From: Dipylidium caninum
Lineage: Eukaryota; Platyhelminthes; Cestoda; Cyclophyllidea; Dipylidiidae
Reading direction: 5' to 3'
Assembly: GCA_017562135.1 (NCBI GenBank)
Contig: QEYB01001410.1
Coordinates: 1 to 64,000 of the forward strand
Length of the DNA: 64,000 nt
Part shown: positions 11,870 to 25,000 of the stretch, one piece after another
Layout: every line of letters starts with the position of its first letter
Position numbering within the stretch: position 1 is the stretch's first letter
The notes under the pieces: generated by a model
Seen by the model: the letters and a program-made list of their open reading frames with translations, nothing else
Databases searched by the model: none
What the model was told of the DNA's origin: nothing
Made by a program: the position numbers and the translations under genes

Positions 11870-14380
11870 CGAGACACAGACACTCCATTCCGGTTAGAAT
11901 GAGGCCACACGAACACGAAGATCAACAACAGTCCCCAACGACGAGCAGTGGGAAGGACGACCACCTGCAACGAGCGAGCATTTCCCCTCGTGAACAGACG
12001 GCGATGCAAAGTCCACATCACCTCTCTGGCTGAACCTCTAGTGCCTTCTGTCCCCTCCGCCTTCACGCCTCGAACTCACGTTTCCCAAGTGGCCAAAGCA
12101 ACGACTTGCCACTGTCGAACATCCGTACCACTGCTACTCCTACTGCTATAAGCTGCAACAAACGAGGAAAAAGACTAATTGTGTATTGGTGTCGCAGTAA
12201 ATAACATTCTCCCCAGACTCTGCGATTGGCGACAACATTGGAAGAGATCTGCGGCACAGATCAGCGACGAATTCGCAGATCGGTTATGGAAGGTTGAATG
12301 ATCGGGAGATTGACAAGTCTCAGGTGCGTGGAGGCGGAACAGGGAGATAAGCATAAGCAGCCTTCCTAAGGTGTGCGCTAGCGTAGGAACACTACAGAAT
12401 GGTTGAGAAGTCGATTAAGAGGCAAAGGCGAGGAGTAGCAGCGAGTAACCGAAGAAACGTACCCAAGGAAAGATAAATCCTCTCCAGCAAGCTCCCGAGA
12501 GGCCACTAGTGCTATGCGTGATTGTGTGGTCAACGACCCCTCCACTTCCGAGACGCCGATACAAAAACCAGGGTAAACTGGCACCGTACGAGCTTTTCAA
12601 GACCACAAAATATGCATTGAAGTCGTTGTCAGGAGTCGGGAGCGTGGTAGCGGATCAGGGATTACCTCGACGGCCCGGATACGGTCCCCAGGACAACGCA
12701 ATGCAAAGGGAAGGTCGTATGAAAGGCAAACGCCATTTATTAAGATCGTGCGAACAAAGGAATTGAAGACCAAAATCTATCTCCAACCACAGTCTGGTGA
12801 ACTGTCGATAACGTTGTGTGGATGCCAAAAAGGGAGGGCATAGAATTGTTTAAAGGTTGGCAAGTGGAGCATCCACAAGCTAAACCAACCACATATGAGC
12901 GGAGAGGACAAAAGCTCAAAACGACGAAGGGGCATGGTGAAAATGGGGGTCTGCAGGTCTTCGGCGTTAAAACAAGACTTTTAATTTCTAGAATCTGAGG
13001 TAAATGAACGGAGGCATAAATACAGGATGAACAAATGGGTGAACTAATAAGTGAAAGAAGCCTCTGAGAGGACACATTAATCCAAATCACCTTGGCAAAC
13101 GGGCTGATGTAGTGTTTGACAAGTCGGTGACCTTTAAAATGACGAATAGTTAAAAAAGATAGGTTTGCGAAGGAAGGTGGGCACTTAGCCAATCAGTGTA
13201 TACCACCGTTGATGAACAAATTGCCAAGTATAATCAAGAGGGTTTAAAGCAGGGGACTAGGCGAGACGATGGACACGAGGCGTGCATAATCACGGGAGGA
13301 TGTGTTTTCCAAGAGCAGGGCTACTTTACGCGTATCCTTCCAAAATCCGGGATAAATTGATAAGTGCTAGAACGAGAAATAATCCAATCAGGATTGTATG
13401 GACAGAAACAATCTCCCGTCTTAACGAGTGAAATGTGGTGATACCAAAATGGTAGATTAATGAAAGGGAGTGGAATGACGATAAAACATACCAAATGTCA
13501 AGTGCGAATGTGTGTTTTGCGGATGAGGGCCGAGGACTGAGGGCTGAGGGACAAATCTACCGGTCAAAAGAGGATCAAATGCCTCCTCGTAAGAGTCGAC
13601 AATAGATTTCACTTACATCATGGGCAGAGTATTTTGATATCGACACCAATCATACCCCCCTAACCCCTTACGTCCTGAATGCCCTAGGCGAGAACGTCTG
13701 TCTATTTGGCTCAATCTAGATCTTGGAACTTCAAGTTCCCTCGCCGCCATCCTACCCTTCACAATGAGCTGTTCTCTTTAAGAGTACTGTAGTGTACTGC
13801 CTCCAAGCCAGCTGCAATGTCAAAATGCAAAAGTCGAAGACAGCGCAACTTGGAACAGAAAACCGTAGAACGTTTGGCAGAAGAGAAATAAGAGGATGAA
13901 ACTTGGGTGCTTGAGAATATCCCCATATATCCTTTCCTTTTGAGCACGATTGAGGATGAAAGCAAGAAGCAGACCTAACATTCCATGTTCCAAGAGCAAT
14001 TGGAAGCGCTTGGTAAGGGAGTGAAATCCACCTCAAGAAGGGTTCGAGAGTGTCATTGTTCAGGTCACGTTGGCACGAAGTTGGTAAAAAATTTTCACTT
14101 GTCGGGACTGCCGTCCGGTCACCTGAGAGTAGATGGAGGAAGGGAGGGAGGAGGGTAGGCAATGACAACGTAATAATGAATTTTCTGCGGATCAGAATAG
14201 CAGATGAATTGAGTCAAGCAAAAGGGGATTTATAAAGGCGAAATAATTACAAATTGGCAGATTTCCACACCGCTTAATTTGACTATGTTGGGGGCATTTG
14301 GAGAATAGTCTTCACAACTAGACAGTCTACTACTCTGACAGCTTGTTTGCTGGGATGAGCTGAACTGGACGCCTTTTCCA
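11870..14380. other. Spacer DNA, no gene recognised
   Basis: Only shadow frames are seen. A minus-strand frame at 13752-14168 contains GTWNVRS, which recalls the endonuclease start of LINE-like elements, but nothing else around it fits such an element. Confidence 0.4.
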
Positions 14381-14383
14381 GTG

Positions 14384-14422
14384 GGTGGTGGTGGTGGTGG
14401 TGGTGGTGGAGGTGGAGGTGGT
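14384..14422 (+). repeat. (GGT)n microsatellite
   Basis: About 13 triplets, mostly GGT with two GGA. It is a G-rich tract of a kind that could form a quadruplex on the plus strand. Confidence 0.9.
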
Positions 14423-15601
14423 CTTTGAATTGAGGCATATTTAACGTGGGTTAACCCTTCTCCTCTGCCTCAACCACAGCAAGTTTCGGGTTCGCTGCAC
14501 CTAGAATCGTGTCAACCAGACAATCTTTGACGACACCGGCGAGGATATCTGCCAGATCATGAGAAATTGTGAGTTCAGAACTACTAAAAAGGGTTTAGAT
14601 GCAATATGATTAAACAAAACTCGAAGAAATCTACCTGTAGCACCTAATTAAGTGTGAAATACCAACAATTGGGGATTCAGTAAATCGGATGACACAAGCG
14701 ACTTCTCTCATAATGGGGCTCTCATCCGTTACGACTCTAACCCCGGCCCCCTCTTTCGTTGGTAGCAAGTGAGTTAATTGTCGATGTGAATGGCTTAGCT
14801 GGTAAAGGGGCGAACGCGGGGCAAGGGGGGGCGGAATAGGGACAGTATCGCCAGGCGTAATGGTTGGGTTTGAAGAGTAATCCGCTTGGGCACTTCCCAC
14901 CCCTCCTGATGGGAAAGACAGGCAAACGTGGAAGCTACTGAAGGCAGCTCTTTGTGCGTTGGCCTAAGTTACGATTAGCGTATGAGATGATGCAAATCAA
15001 TGTGGTGTGGAAACTTCTTGCCTACACCATCAAAAGTCATTGCGACCTCACGAGTGCCCAGGAAATGAATTCCTTAGAAGCTCTTTACCCACCGTCCACT
15101 CACGCCTTATTGCTCACCTACGCATTGGACAGCGTAGTAGGCCGTTTATAACCCATTTTGCTCGATTCACTCTTCTTCTACATGTAGCGTGTGCTGCCAA
15201 GTATGTTTATCATATTTTTATAGACTTCTGAGCGGGCGAATTGCCCTATGGACATAGTAGATCGTGTTGTCATTGGAATTAACTGAGTACGTAGGTAGGT
15301 TGCGGGGATAATTGCGTAAATGAAAGTGTTTCTCAGGGCCTCTTCGCTATCCACAATTACTTTTGCAATGTTTATGATGCGAGATTGGCCCAGGCAGCGA
15401 TCCTTCTCTTCGTAGATTAATCTGATAGTAAAGAAGAAACGAGCGTCACCACCAATAGTATTCTCAACATCACCATCGAATAAAGGAGGCGGAGGAGGAG
15501 GGTCGTCCCTCTCGCTACTGGGTAGTAGGTTGGGCTGCCTTGAGCGGCAATGTGCCTTATGGCGCTCTCGCTGTTGCGACGAATACGACTGCGACTACGA
15601 C

Positions 15602-15981
15602 ATGGCTGCCAAAGTTGTGTACGTCAAGAAGGTGTCAAAAAGACGCCGAAATTGGATGTGCTGAGGACGGACAAAGTAAAGAAGAGGAGGAGAAGGAGGA
15701 AGGAGAGTTGCACTATCTGCACATTCAAAGTTTTACGTCAGGTGCACCCCGATACGGGCATTTCCTCAAAGGCCATGACGATTATGAACTCTTTTGTAAA
15801 CGACATCTTCGAGCTTATCGCCGATGCTGAGTCGGGCCGTCTGGCTCACTACAAGAAGAGATCTACTATCACAGGCAGAGAGATTCAGACAACTGTCCGT
15901 CTCTTGTTGCTGGATGAGTTGGCCGAGCATGCGGTGTGGGAGGGCACCAAGACTGTGACCGAGTGCACCATCTCGAAGTAG
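15602..15981 (+). pseudogene. Degenerate histone H2B copy
   Basis: The core translates to an H2B-like protein. It has a basic [10 protein letters not shown] stretch, then [17 protein letters not shown], then [13 protein letters not shown], then [12 protein letters not shown], and an ending that mirrors the usual H2B C-terminal helix. H2B is a nucleosome core histone. Signs of decay: both tyrosines of the normally invariant YSIY-type motif are Cys (CTIC); the arginine after NDIFE is Leu; LPGELAKHAVSEG-like positions read [12 protein letters not shown]; there is one extra codon in the loop before RLAHY. The N-terminus needs a frameshift, because a fitting start ([13 protein letters not shown]) begins at 15602 in another frame from the core, which opens at about 15634. 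No histone 3' stem-loop follows the stop. It is intronless, as histone genes and retrocopies both are. It lies alone in the spacer between the inverted arms. A divergent, still used variant is possible but less likely. Confidence 0.75.
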
Positions 15982-16034
15982 AGATGAGCGGAGGTAGCCT
16001 GCCATTGGGCACCGTGTGTCTGGGTAGCATGATA

Positions 16035-16120
16035 AAGATGGGAAGGCAAGGCGGGGGGATGCGGGTCAAGAGGAAGGCAAGGAGAGGGAAGGCAAGGGCG
16101 GGGAGGGGAGGGGGGTTAGC
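16035..16120 (+). repeat. Purine-rich low-complexity tract
   Basis: AGG/GGGAAGGCAAGG-like units are repeated imperfectly for about 85 bp. It lies about 50 bp after the H2B-like copy. Confidence 0.7.
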
Positions 16121-19100
16121 TTATGTAGCGTCACTTGTCCAGTCTCAGGGTTAAGCTGCATGAGGAAAGACATCAGAGGTGTCAGATAATGAGTAAGTCG
16201 TCGGTGATTTTGGCTGGTCCCGTGATCGCCCACCTCATTTTCCTCATCTCAGCCCCATGAACGTGGTCAGACAATGCGTGTGTCGACACCAACAAGCATC
16301 CACCTGGGCTCTCCTTCATATCTTCATTTTCTAATTGACAACACCGCTTTGCTCACCATCTCTTTAATCCGAAGAACGTTTCTATTTTGTCCCATCCGCC
16401 TGCTCCACTACAACAACACGCGCGCGGGTCAACCACATTATCGGCACAATGTGTGGCTCGAAATGTACTTTCCACTGTGCACACTGCCAGATCCTCCACC
16501 TATTCTCCAGAGCTTACATGAATGGGCATGCAAATGAGAATACTCAATCCCAATCGTTGCTCACGACATTACACAACACAGCCACTGTCATCTCTTGTGC
16601 ATTTCCTCCTCGTATCATTCCTCCTCTCACTCCTCACCTGCGCCCTTTCCCGCCTCCCCTACTTGTTCAGTTTTGCAATGATGTCCTCACACCATCGTGA
16701 CCATTCAAGTCAGCAGCATAAAATTTGACACTTCCGAGGTACGAATTATGAGAGCGCAATGATTAAAAGCGTTTGTGAGCGATCTCTGGTAAGAGACAAT
16801 GGACAGGACAAGTGTTTTCTCCTTCTGACGACGTATCTTCAACGCGCTTCTCCACGTACTTTTTTTAAATCAGCCTCCTCTTCCGCCACTCCTCATCACA
16901 ATTTCTCCCACCTCTACCCTCTCTCTTTTCCTTCCCACCTCATAAAATCTCCTCCCAAGGCCACCACGCTCACATCGAAGTTTAAACCCTGCTACTATCG
17001 GTGAGCGAGAAGAGCTCGTCGTAACAAACGTGGCTTGCCTTCTTTTCACACTTAGTCTTAATATACTACTCATTTCCTGCCCGCCACACCCCGAGAGGGA
17101 GTTCGGCGGTTATTTTGAGAAAGAAGGTGACTACACCTCGCTGATCTGAAGTGAGGTTATAAATTGGAAGGATGGAAAGCAGAGTTTTTTGTACCACGAC
17201 TTTCTTTATCCCTCGTCTTCCATTGCCAAGAGCATGTTGCTGGAGTGGAGTAGTGTGGGAAATACAAAGTGTTTAGATGGGAGTGCGAGGTCGAAAAAAT
17301 GGAACGATCTAAAAGGAGATAAAGGGACGGAAGGAGAAGTTCTCGTCTTCTAAAGATCCTGTTAGCACAGAGCGATAGACCTTTTTGGAAGCGACGTCCC
17401 ATATCGCCCTTGTCGATGTCAATGGGGGCTACTTTCGTGATCCACTGTCGATTTCTGATCTACTTCGTCTCCTCTTCTATGGGCTCCAGCCAGCCGGACT
17501 TTCTTTTTCCCACTTCCTTAGAGCCAGTAAGAGACAAGCCACATTCAGTGAGGATAGACGCGTTTGGTGCCAATGAAAATGTAAAGTTGTGTGACTTGTT
17601 CGACCTGTTCTGCGCACTCTCCATGTAGCATTCTAGGTGGCCAGCTCGTGTACAGTGCCCTGCGGGAGGGTGAATTTAAATCATCTTTGAGCTTGATCTT
17701 CCCTTTGGACAATTGAATTTTCTTGAGACGCTATTACCACTTTGCATGAACGAGGTTTACGATGCATATCTGAATTTATCTCACGAAAGCCGACGAATTG
17801 ACCCACCAGGCCGAGAAGACGGTTGTTTCTGCACAAGTCAGCCATAAATGCATTTTCTGCCTCGTTTGCCGTGCAGTAGCCTCCCCTGCACGATGAACAA
17901 GTCAAGTCAGTTGCCTGCATACAATTATCCGGTGGAGAGGAGGCGGAACAGGTCGAACCACTCACACCTTTACGGCTTCACTGGCGGAGATGACGTAGCA
18001 GTGCAGAAAGTGGGGAGAAGAGTGTATCGGCTGCTTGAGCCAATGGAACAGGAGGCGGAGTAGAGCGGGCCTCGCCAGTGGATATGGGAAGTAGGCGTCA
18101 TGACAGCACGTGCTGATGTCGGCTAAACGCGTGGATTTCTGCGGACGTAGAGCATTTCCTATATGACACATGACATTTGCCACGTCACAGTCGACAAATG
18201 AACCCTTGGGTACACGAGAGAAGAATTATGCCTATTTCATTAAAACTGCTAACTCTTTTTACTACTTCACCAAAGCTGCCTTCTTCATACCGAGCGCCTC
18301 AGATTATCAGCTCCTATGCACTCACCTCCTCGTCTCCATTCAGCCTCATTCGGACGAGGTAACGTCGAGGATGAGGGTCGAAAGACTTGCGAGTCTGGCC
18401 GTGCAGTGGACGGCGAGAGTGCGGCATACCAGAAGTTTCGTGTGACAATTTCGTTCAATTGACTTGGTGTTTCAGGTGGATCATACGATGCGTCAGAATA
18501 TAGGGGCTCGCCACGGAGTAAGGAGGAGGAGTCGTAGAGTTAAGACCAAGTGAGAATTCGAACAAAACGAGCGTCCTACACTCACACTGCTGCAGCTTGC
18601 CTAGTAAATACATGCGAGAGAGTTTTGAGCGTCGCAGAAGGAGGCGGTGGGGGAAACGGCGGAACTGAGACAACGAAGGAGAACAACTGAGAACACGATC
18701 GAATCACGTTGAAGTGCACAACACCAGTCCACGCCACGCCAGCCGAATTTGTTGTCTGGTGTTAAGTGTCCACTCTAGGCACGGAGTGGAGAAATCGAGA
18801 CAATGGGCCCACTGCGGAAAACGGTTTAGGGGCTTGTGGACAAATAAGGTTGGGGAGAGTGGTGCTGAGAGGCGATGAAAGGAAAGTCGCTGCTCGCTAT
18901 TTCACTTCACGCCACCTGTGCAGAGAAAGTCAGTGATCACATTTCTGCACGGTTGTTGCCCTCGAAGAAGCCTTGCTGTCTTTGCGTCGTTGACACAGAG
19001 GGAAATCGACACTCCTACTTGAGGCAGTAAGTTAAAGCTTAGAGTGGAAACCAAATCTTCATCGCCTCTGGCTTCTTCTAGAGATTTCTCGACAAACAGC

Positions 19101-19377
19101 CTTTTCGCATCACTAAATCCAGATTGTATCAAGAAGGGAGGAAATTGGTGCATGTTTCCAATGTCTGCTTGGTCTGATTAGACGTAGGTCCCGTGACGGT
19201 GCCTTTAATAGGCGCAAACATTAGTCATCTTCTTTCGACCGCAGCTCAGGCTGCCCCAAACTGAATTGGCACGTGAGAGGGGAGATCATTCGTCATCTTC
19301 GAGTAATCCAGTCGCCTCCAAGGCTTACTAGTCAACTACGATTGGATGTCAGTCGATGAGTCTTATTCACGGCTGAC
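16121..19377. other. Spacer DNA, no gene recognised
   Basis: Only short, motif-free frames are seen on both strands. Confidence 0.45.
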
Positions 19378-19548
19378 ATGTCTTCTAGATTGAAACTTTG
19401 CCTACAAATTACTACACTGGCGATAATCAATGCAGTTCTCACAAACTTATTAGTCGCTCTACCGGCAGGTGGACAAAGCTTATGTAATGTACTAATACGC
19501 AGAAGGACGTTGTCTTTAGAGCCCGGTACTAGCACACAGTGGGACTGA
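19378..19548 (+). other. Short ORF with signal-peptide-like start beside right arm
   Basis: From an ATG at 19378 the 56-codon frame starts MSSRLKLCLQ and continues with a hydrophobic run ending LLVALPAG, which would suit a signal peptide. Donor-like CAG|GTGGAC occurs inside it. It lies about 100 bp before the cysteine-rich exon at 19648 and on the same strand, so it could be its 5' exon. The splice phase does not give the cysteine-rich frame, and the antisense frame is hydrophobic too. Confidence 0.2.
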
Positions 19549-19647
19549 GACAGGACTTAGATAGAAAGAAAGTAAGTCTGTCACAACGCTTGTTTGTAGA
19601 TCATCAATGAGTTGTTCAAAGCATGTCATTTGCCTTGATTACTGTAG

Positions 19648-19795
19648 TGAAAGTGACTATTTTTATGAACCAAGGGGATGTGATCGCTTCCCTGAAGTAG
19701 AAAATTCCAATGGGGGTGAGTTCCGTCCCCAGGACTGTCGTTGCCTATGCTCGTCTGGCTTAACTAAAATCGGTGTTAAAAGTTGCGGGATTTAG
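19648..19795 (+). CDS. Possible cysteine-rich exon at inner end of right arm
   Basis: This is the right-arm counterpart of 6206-6395. After an acceptor-like ACTGTAG the frame reads about 48 residues with five cysteines, all near the C-terminal half, and stops with TAG after SCGI. Homology with the left arm begins within a few bases of this acceptor. Upstream DNA differs between the copies. The peptide is not recognised. Confidence 0.25.
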
Positions 19796-19799
19796 GGAA

Positions 19800-21530
19800 C
19801 TCCAAAATCGTGGTGTCGACCCACGCTATAGCCTTCTCATTTAACAATACTTTCAATTCACTGGAACTAGTCTCCCTAAGGCCAAGGTTCACTTCCCTGG
19901 TGAGAAGTTTTTTTACGATAAGCCGACAAAATGGAGATCATCAGAGCGTGGTTGTGTTACAATCCATCCTTTTTTCGGTAATTCAAAGAATCCGCGTTTT
20001 GTGGTCCTGCCTTACACCGTGCCGTGCATTGTGAGCAGACGGCGTGAAAGTCAAGGGCACTCAGTGCCCTGATCCAAGGACAGTATTTTTAGTAGGTGGC
20101 GTCGTTTCACCACAAGATGCTTAACGAGGGAGCCCTTTTGGCATGTAAGTTCATCTGTGTGTATTTGTAGGTTGTACACGGGAAAGGTGGCCAGCACGTA
20201 AGAGCTGAAGATGACTGAATCATTCACATGTAAATTGTATGAATTTGAGACGCACCCGAAAGTGCCCTTCACTGATTCGAAAGTGTAACGAGAAGTTCTA
20301 TGGACGGAGGTAGATTCGCGCATTTCAAGACCATTAGTTGCAACATTGTGCATTCCAACATTCCACATCGGACAGAGTCGAAGCACTTGGAGGACGTTAA
20401 CGGAACAAGAAAAAGGGTAAAGTTTATCATTAACAATGTGACAACTTTTTCTTGTGCAAATTTCTTAGATTCGTTGTTCGCCAATTTCGTGCACAACATG
20501 GGAAATGAAAAGAAGCGCATGGCGGGCAATGTTTATGACAACGGACGCAGGTCAATATACAAAAAATAACTTTGCTTTGTGACAAACAACTCTGCTTCCA
20601 TTGTGTCGCTCATTTTCACGAGTTGTGGAATGTGCACACTTTGTTTTATTGTTTAGTTGTCTTGTAGAATATCTGATTCTGATGTCGTCTTACCTGGTTA
20701 CTCTTGTATTAACCACGACCTCTTCCGTTTCACATTGTTCAAAAGCGTTCACTTTTCGCCACCAGTAATTAGTCTTTCCAAAAGTGGATCCACTTTGTTA
20801 CGTTTCACATGCAACGAATCGCAGATGGTGCCGATGTGTTGGCCCAAGTGGATTCCCATAAGGCAGAGTTTCCCGACATAGCCATGCGTTTATAAGTTTT
20901 CTTTCAATGCAAGCATGAGATTCGCACCTGAGCTTCTCTGCAACGTCATGTGTTGTGCTCTGCTGATCCGCTTCGCTGGAGCTTCGTCGACTTCAACTGG
21001 GAGGACGAATAAAACTTTCGACGTTTCTCAGTAAAACCCATCACAAAGAAATCTGTGAAGGCAATTTTAACGTGACTGTCTTTCTTCAAAATATGTCGAA
21101 AACACCACTTCTTCCATTTTTAATTGGGACAAGAGCAAAATAGAAACCCCAGTTGATAAGAGTGTCCTGAATGAAGTGAGCAAATCGAAACCGTAGGAGA
21201 AAATAAACAGAGTGTAGGCACTTTGAAGACGTTAACGGAACAAGAGAAAGGGTAAAATTCATCAGTCAACAGAATCCCCAATCACTGACATGTTGGCAAA
21301 GCAACATAATAAAAAAATAAGCTTTGCGTGGTAAGGAAAGTCTTTCACAAACCGGCACAGATCTAAATACAAATAACATTAACTGGACTTTTTAGAAAAG
21401 TGGAAACTTTGGTAGGAAATGGGACAACTGGTCGTAATAGCCTTTTTTGCAGAGGAAAAAGAGGCAGCATTTTGCTTGAAATGTGATCAGCGAATAAAGA
21501 GTTTGATAACCTTGCACATGAAAACAATTA
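19800..21530. other. Right-arm counterpart of 4520-6205, no gene recognised
   Basis: This mirrors the left-arm DNA, including both internal repeat copies, and holds no supported gene. Confidence 0.4.
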
Positions 21531-21619
21531 TTTTATTGGCAAAAACTAAGTTTTGCATTGTGGTGAGCACACTAAGTAGGAATGCCAAGAAGTGCTTCGC
21601 ATATGTGTTACCAGGACGT

Positions 21620-21968
21620 TTATTCGTAGGCGCCCCATTGCTCCAAGAGGCGGTCCATATATTCCTTATCACATGTCATTTGGCAACTTATTTTGGAGCT
21701 GAACTGGTTGTCGTTCCCCTCGCAGCCGCCGAAGTAAATGGAACACATTTTTTGCAATCGGGGTCAAATCCCCATACGGAAAAATTGTTTTTGCAGGGTC
21801 CCTTTTCGAGTGGTAACCTGCATCGTGAAACACAAGCTGCAAGAAACGCAGAAATGGTGAGTATTAAAAACGAACATGTCGAATCCTCAAAACATAAGTA
21901 CCCTCAGTGAGGGAGATTGCACCAGTTGTTAAGAGGAAGGCAAGAAAACAGACGTGGAGAGCATTCAT
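21620..21968 (-). pseudogene. Kunitz inhibitor gene copy, frameshifted
   Basis: This is the mirrored copy of the left-arm Kunitz gene. The ATG is at 21968, the intron is 21837-21901 (65 bp, one base shorter in a T run), and the original stop is at 21620-21622. The run encoding Lys-Lys (21748-21753 on the plus strand) has six bases, not seven. The frame therefore changes after residue 52 and ends about 20 residues later, losing the last three domain cysteines. Up to the shift, the next residues (KKCVPFT) fit a normal Kunitz pattern with Cys at the standard x15 distance. So the left copy's extra base, not this one's shorter run, may be the derived or erroneous state. A second missing base after FT would break both. 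It may thus be a true pseudogene or an intact gene with base-calling errors. Confidence 0.7.
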
Positions 21969-22037
21969 GGCTACGAAGATTGTGTTCGCGGAGCTCCGAG
22001 AGGCTGCAACGTGTCGCCAAAGCCTGCATGCTCCTTC

Positions 22038-22044
22038 TTATATA
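22038..22044 (-). promoter_or_regulatory. TATA box of right-arm Kunitz copy
   Basis: TATATAA is read on the minus strand 70 bp upstream of the ATG at 21968, identical in setting to the left arm. Confidence 0.6.
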
Positions 22045-22099
22045 GGCGCCCCTGTGTGCATGAACGACGCCTCCAACAAGTCTATTGGAAAGAAATAAG

Positions 22100-25000
22100 G
22101 CTACCACACGGTTATGCAAGCAAGCAAGTTTGAGAGGTCTGTTTTGACATCGCCTTGGTTGGCCTTAGTCTTGTCGCATTTGCTCTAGACATAAGATGGC
22201 GCTTGTGAGTCAATTTTTCACTCTTCCAGACACATTAGGTGTAGCCGTTTATGCAATTGAGTTGCATTAGCCCGTGTTCTCATGCTCCTCTACCATAAGC
22301 TTCGTTCCATGATTTTACGAGGGGGAATTGATTGTCGGTAGTCGCCACGCAAAACTTTAACTGCACGATAGCCGGATGGGCGAAAATGACCGGTCGGTGA
22401 GAATGCTGTCCGCCATAAATAGTCCAGAGGTTCCCACATCACAGTTGGCGCACACTGTCGAGAAAGAAAAACCGGCACTAAATTGGGGTGCAGGAGCGAC
22501 CTCGTGGGGACAGAGACCACCCTGCCTCTTATCCCATTTACGTAGGAATTTAGCTGGAAGTCAACGACAGACCGTAGCCCTAATCGTGGATTAGTCGCTG
22601 ACCACACGCCACCTCGAGCATGGACAGCACAAATAACACGCCTCCAAGAGGAAGATTTCAGGTGGCAAATATAGCACCACATCTAGCGTCGAAAAGCCAG
22701 AGGCGTTAGGCAACTCCATTTGTTCCATTCAGGTCTAGTCGGTACCTTCCTCTGTCTCCTTCTCGGCCTGCTCGGTCTCCCCCAGAGGCGCTCTTCTGCG
22801 GGATGATTGGTTCTTCCGGTTTTGGTTGCGTCGGCTACCTGAACCAATTCAGTTAAAGAATGAATTGTGAAAGTGTTTGCAATCTCAAACAAGACTACCT
22901 CAATGGTCCCACAGACGCGGAATAAACTGACGGCCCACTGCAATGGCCTCTGTCCTGTAACCCATATAATCCAAGGGTTAATTGCCTCGTTGCATGGCGG
23001 CTGGGGCGTGACCTCAATGACAATAATGAAGGCAGGGAAAGATGAAGAAAAATGGAAAAAAGGCTATCCAGGGGTTGTGCAAGAGGACAAGTTTGACGGC
23101 GCGATGATGTCATGAGAAGTCTGTTGCGATACTGCCTTGGGTGACATTAGTCTTGTCATTTATCCAAAATATTCAGGAGACCGTTCATTTGCCACTTTGT
23201 CATTTTGACAGAAACATGTGGCATGGTTGTTGACTCATTTTACTTGCAGTAACCCATGTTCTCATGCCTCTGCATTGGACGGTAGTCGCTCTAGCATCTA
23301 TAGAGAAGAAATGAAATGTTGTCTGTGCATGCTTCCACCAACAAAAATGGAGGAACTATTAGGCGATGAAGTCAGCAGGTTATTTACCACATGCTCTAGG
23401 TGGTATCGACGGGGGCAAGTAGGAAAAAGAGGTGAATAAGGTGATAATAAGGGGTAAAGTTGATGAAAGTATCATGTACAACGAAGTGCGATGGTAAGCG
23501 AAACCACAAGTGGTTTTGTCCTTGAGGTGGAAATAATGGCTTCACTTTAATCGTTAGGAGAAAGAATATTAACAAAAAAGAAACCCTGAATGACATCTGA
23601 CGAATGCATTAAATTAGACTACCATATATCTTTGCCATTTCTGAATGGTAGATCCAAGGTTACGGCGACTGGTCATTTAAAATGACCGATGACGCCTAGC
23701 TCCCACCCTCACAGGGAATCATGCCACTTAGCGTTCCGATATTCCGGCCGTGCTTCACACTCAGCGAGACGACTTCCAGGGATACGCATTTCGGTGCATG
23801 ATACTCATGTTCTTAGAAATTTAGGAAGGAGACCTGCGTGCAGTAATGTTAGCCTCTTTGAGCGGGCAGAAATCCGGTGCTTGTGATTGCGAACTTCGTT
23901 CAAAGCATTCCAGTCGCCACGTTTACGTGGACCCGTGTTGGACGGGGACAGACTTTCCATCAGGCTCTTTGGGCATAACCATGGTCCCGTGCCAATAAGT
24001 CGTCGCATCGCAATGGCGACACAGAGCGAGAGGGGTTAACTGAGGGCCCGACCATCGCAGAAGAGCGGTATTCGACGACTCAGACAGTGATGATCTCCCC
24101 ACCATCTACTTAGGCTGCAAGTCCGTCCACTTCATGTTTTCTCGCGTTCACGATGGTCCAATTTTGTTCGCGACAGCAAAGGAATGAAGGGCAGGAAGCA
24201 CCTCGATCCTTAAAGATGCTAACACGTGAGAGCAACAAGTCCACTTCAAGCGAATGCGTCCTGCACGGCACGGTGCTCTAAGTACAAGTGGGCGTAGCAC
24301 CTCACTCAGTCAGGAAGATGGACTACCTGGCAATGTGGATTAGAGCGTGGTCAACTGCTCCCTTGAAGGCAGGCGAATGACATCGGTGCCGCCGCGAGGA
24401 AACAATAACTGCCTTCCACGTGGGAGGATGAGGAAGGGTGGGAGGCGACGAAATGAACGTGGAGCTCACTTTCACCTCGCCTGGAATGCAGTCACGTGGC
24501 GACTCGACGACAATGCGTGTGACTGACGAGAGGAGTGCGTGACTCGAGTGCAACCGCTGCGATGGTCTGCTTACACGTAGGTAAAGATGGATTCAGGCGG
24601 GAGGGTAGTGGACGACGCCTCTTTGTCTATGAACATTGAGTTGAGTTTCCATTGCTTGACTACCTTGTCACCCTTGTAACCATCATCCGAGACAGCCCAC
24701 TGACACGTGTGTTTGGCAGCCAGATGCAGACTTAGACCTAGGAGGAAAAGATTAGTGGTGTAAGAACAGACCTCGCAACCGCCCCACACGACTGTGAAGG
24801 CTATCAGGAAACTAAACGCCACCCCTGACTGGTGTCTCATATTGAGGCTTCTTTGATAATAAAGACAGGTAGACCGCCTCATCTAGGCGATTGCATCGAG
24901 GGAAAGAATGCCAGAATAGTTGGGGTCAGTGCAAAGGAGATCTCGAACCGAGAGAAACAGGAAGAACGTTGACTGATATTTGTGCACAAGAGCGTAGAGA

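Noticed and set aside
13752..14168. Possible LINE endonuclease (GTWNVRS motif) on the minus strand
   Set aside because: Only seven residues fit. No reverse transcriptase motif, poly-A tail or target duplication was found nearby.
21419..21910. 163-codon plus-strand frame over the right-arm Kunitz gene
   Set aside because: It is antisense to the Kunitz exons and has no start context or motif; the minus-strand gene explains it.
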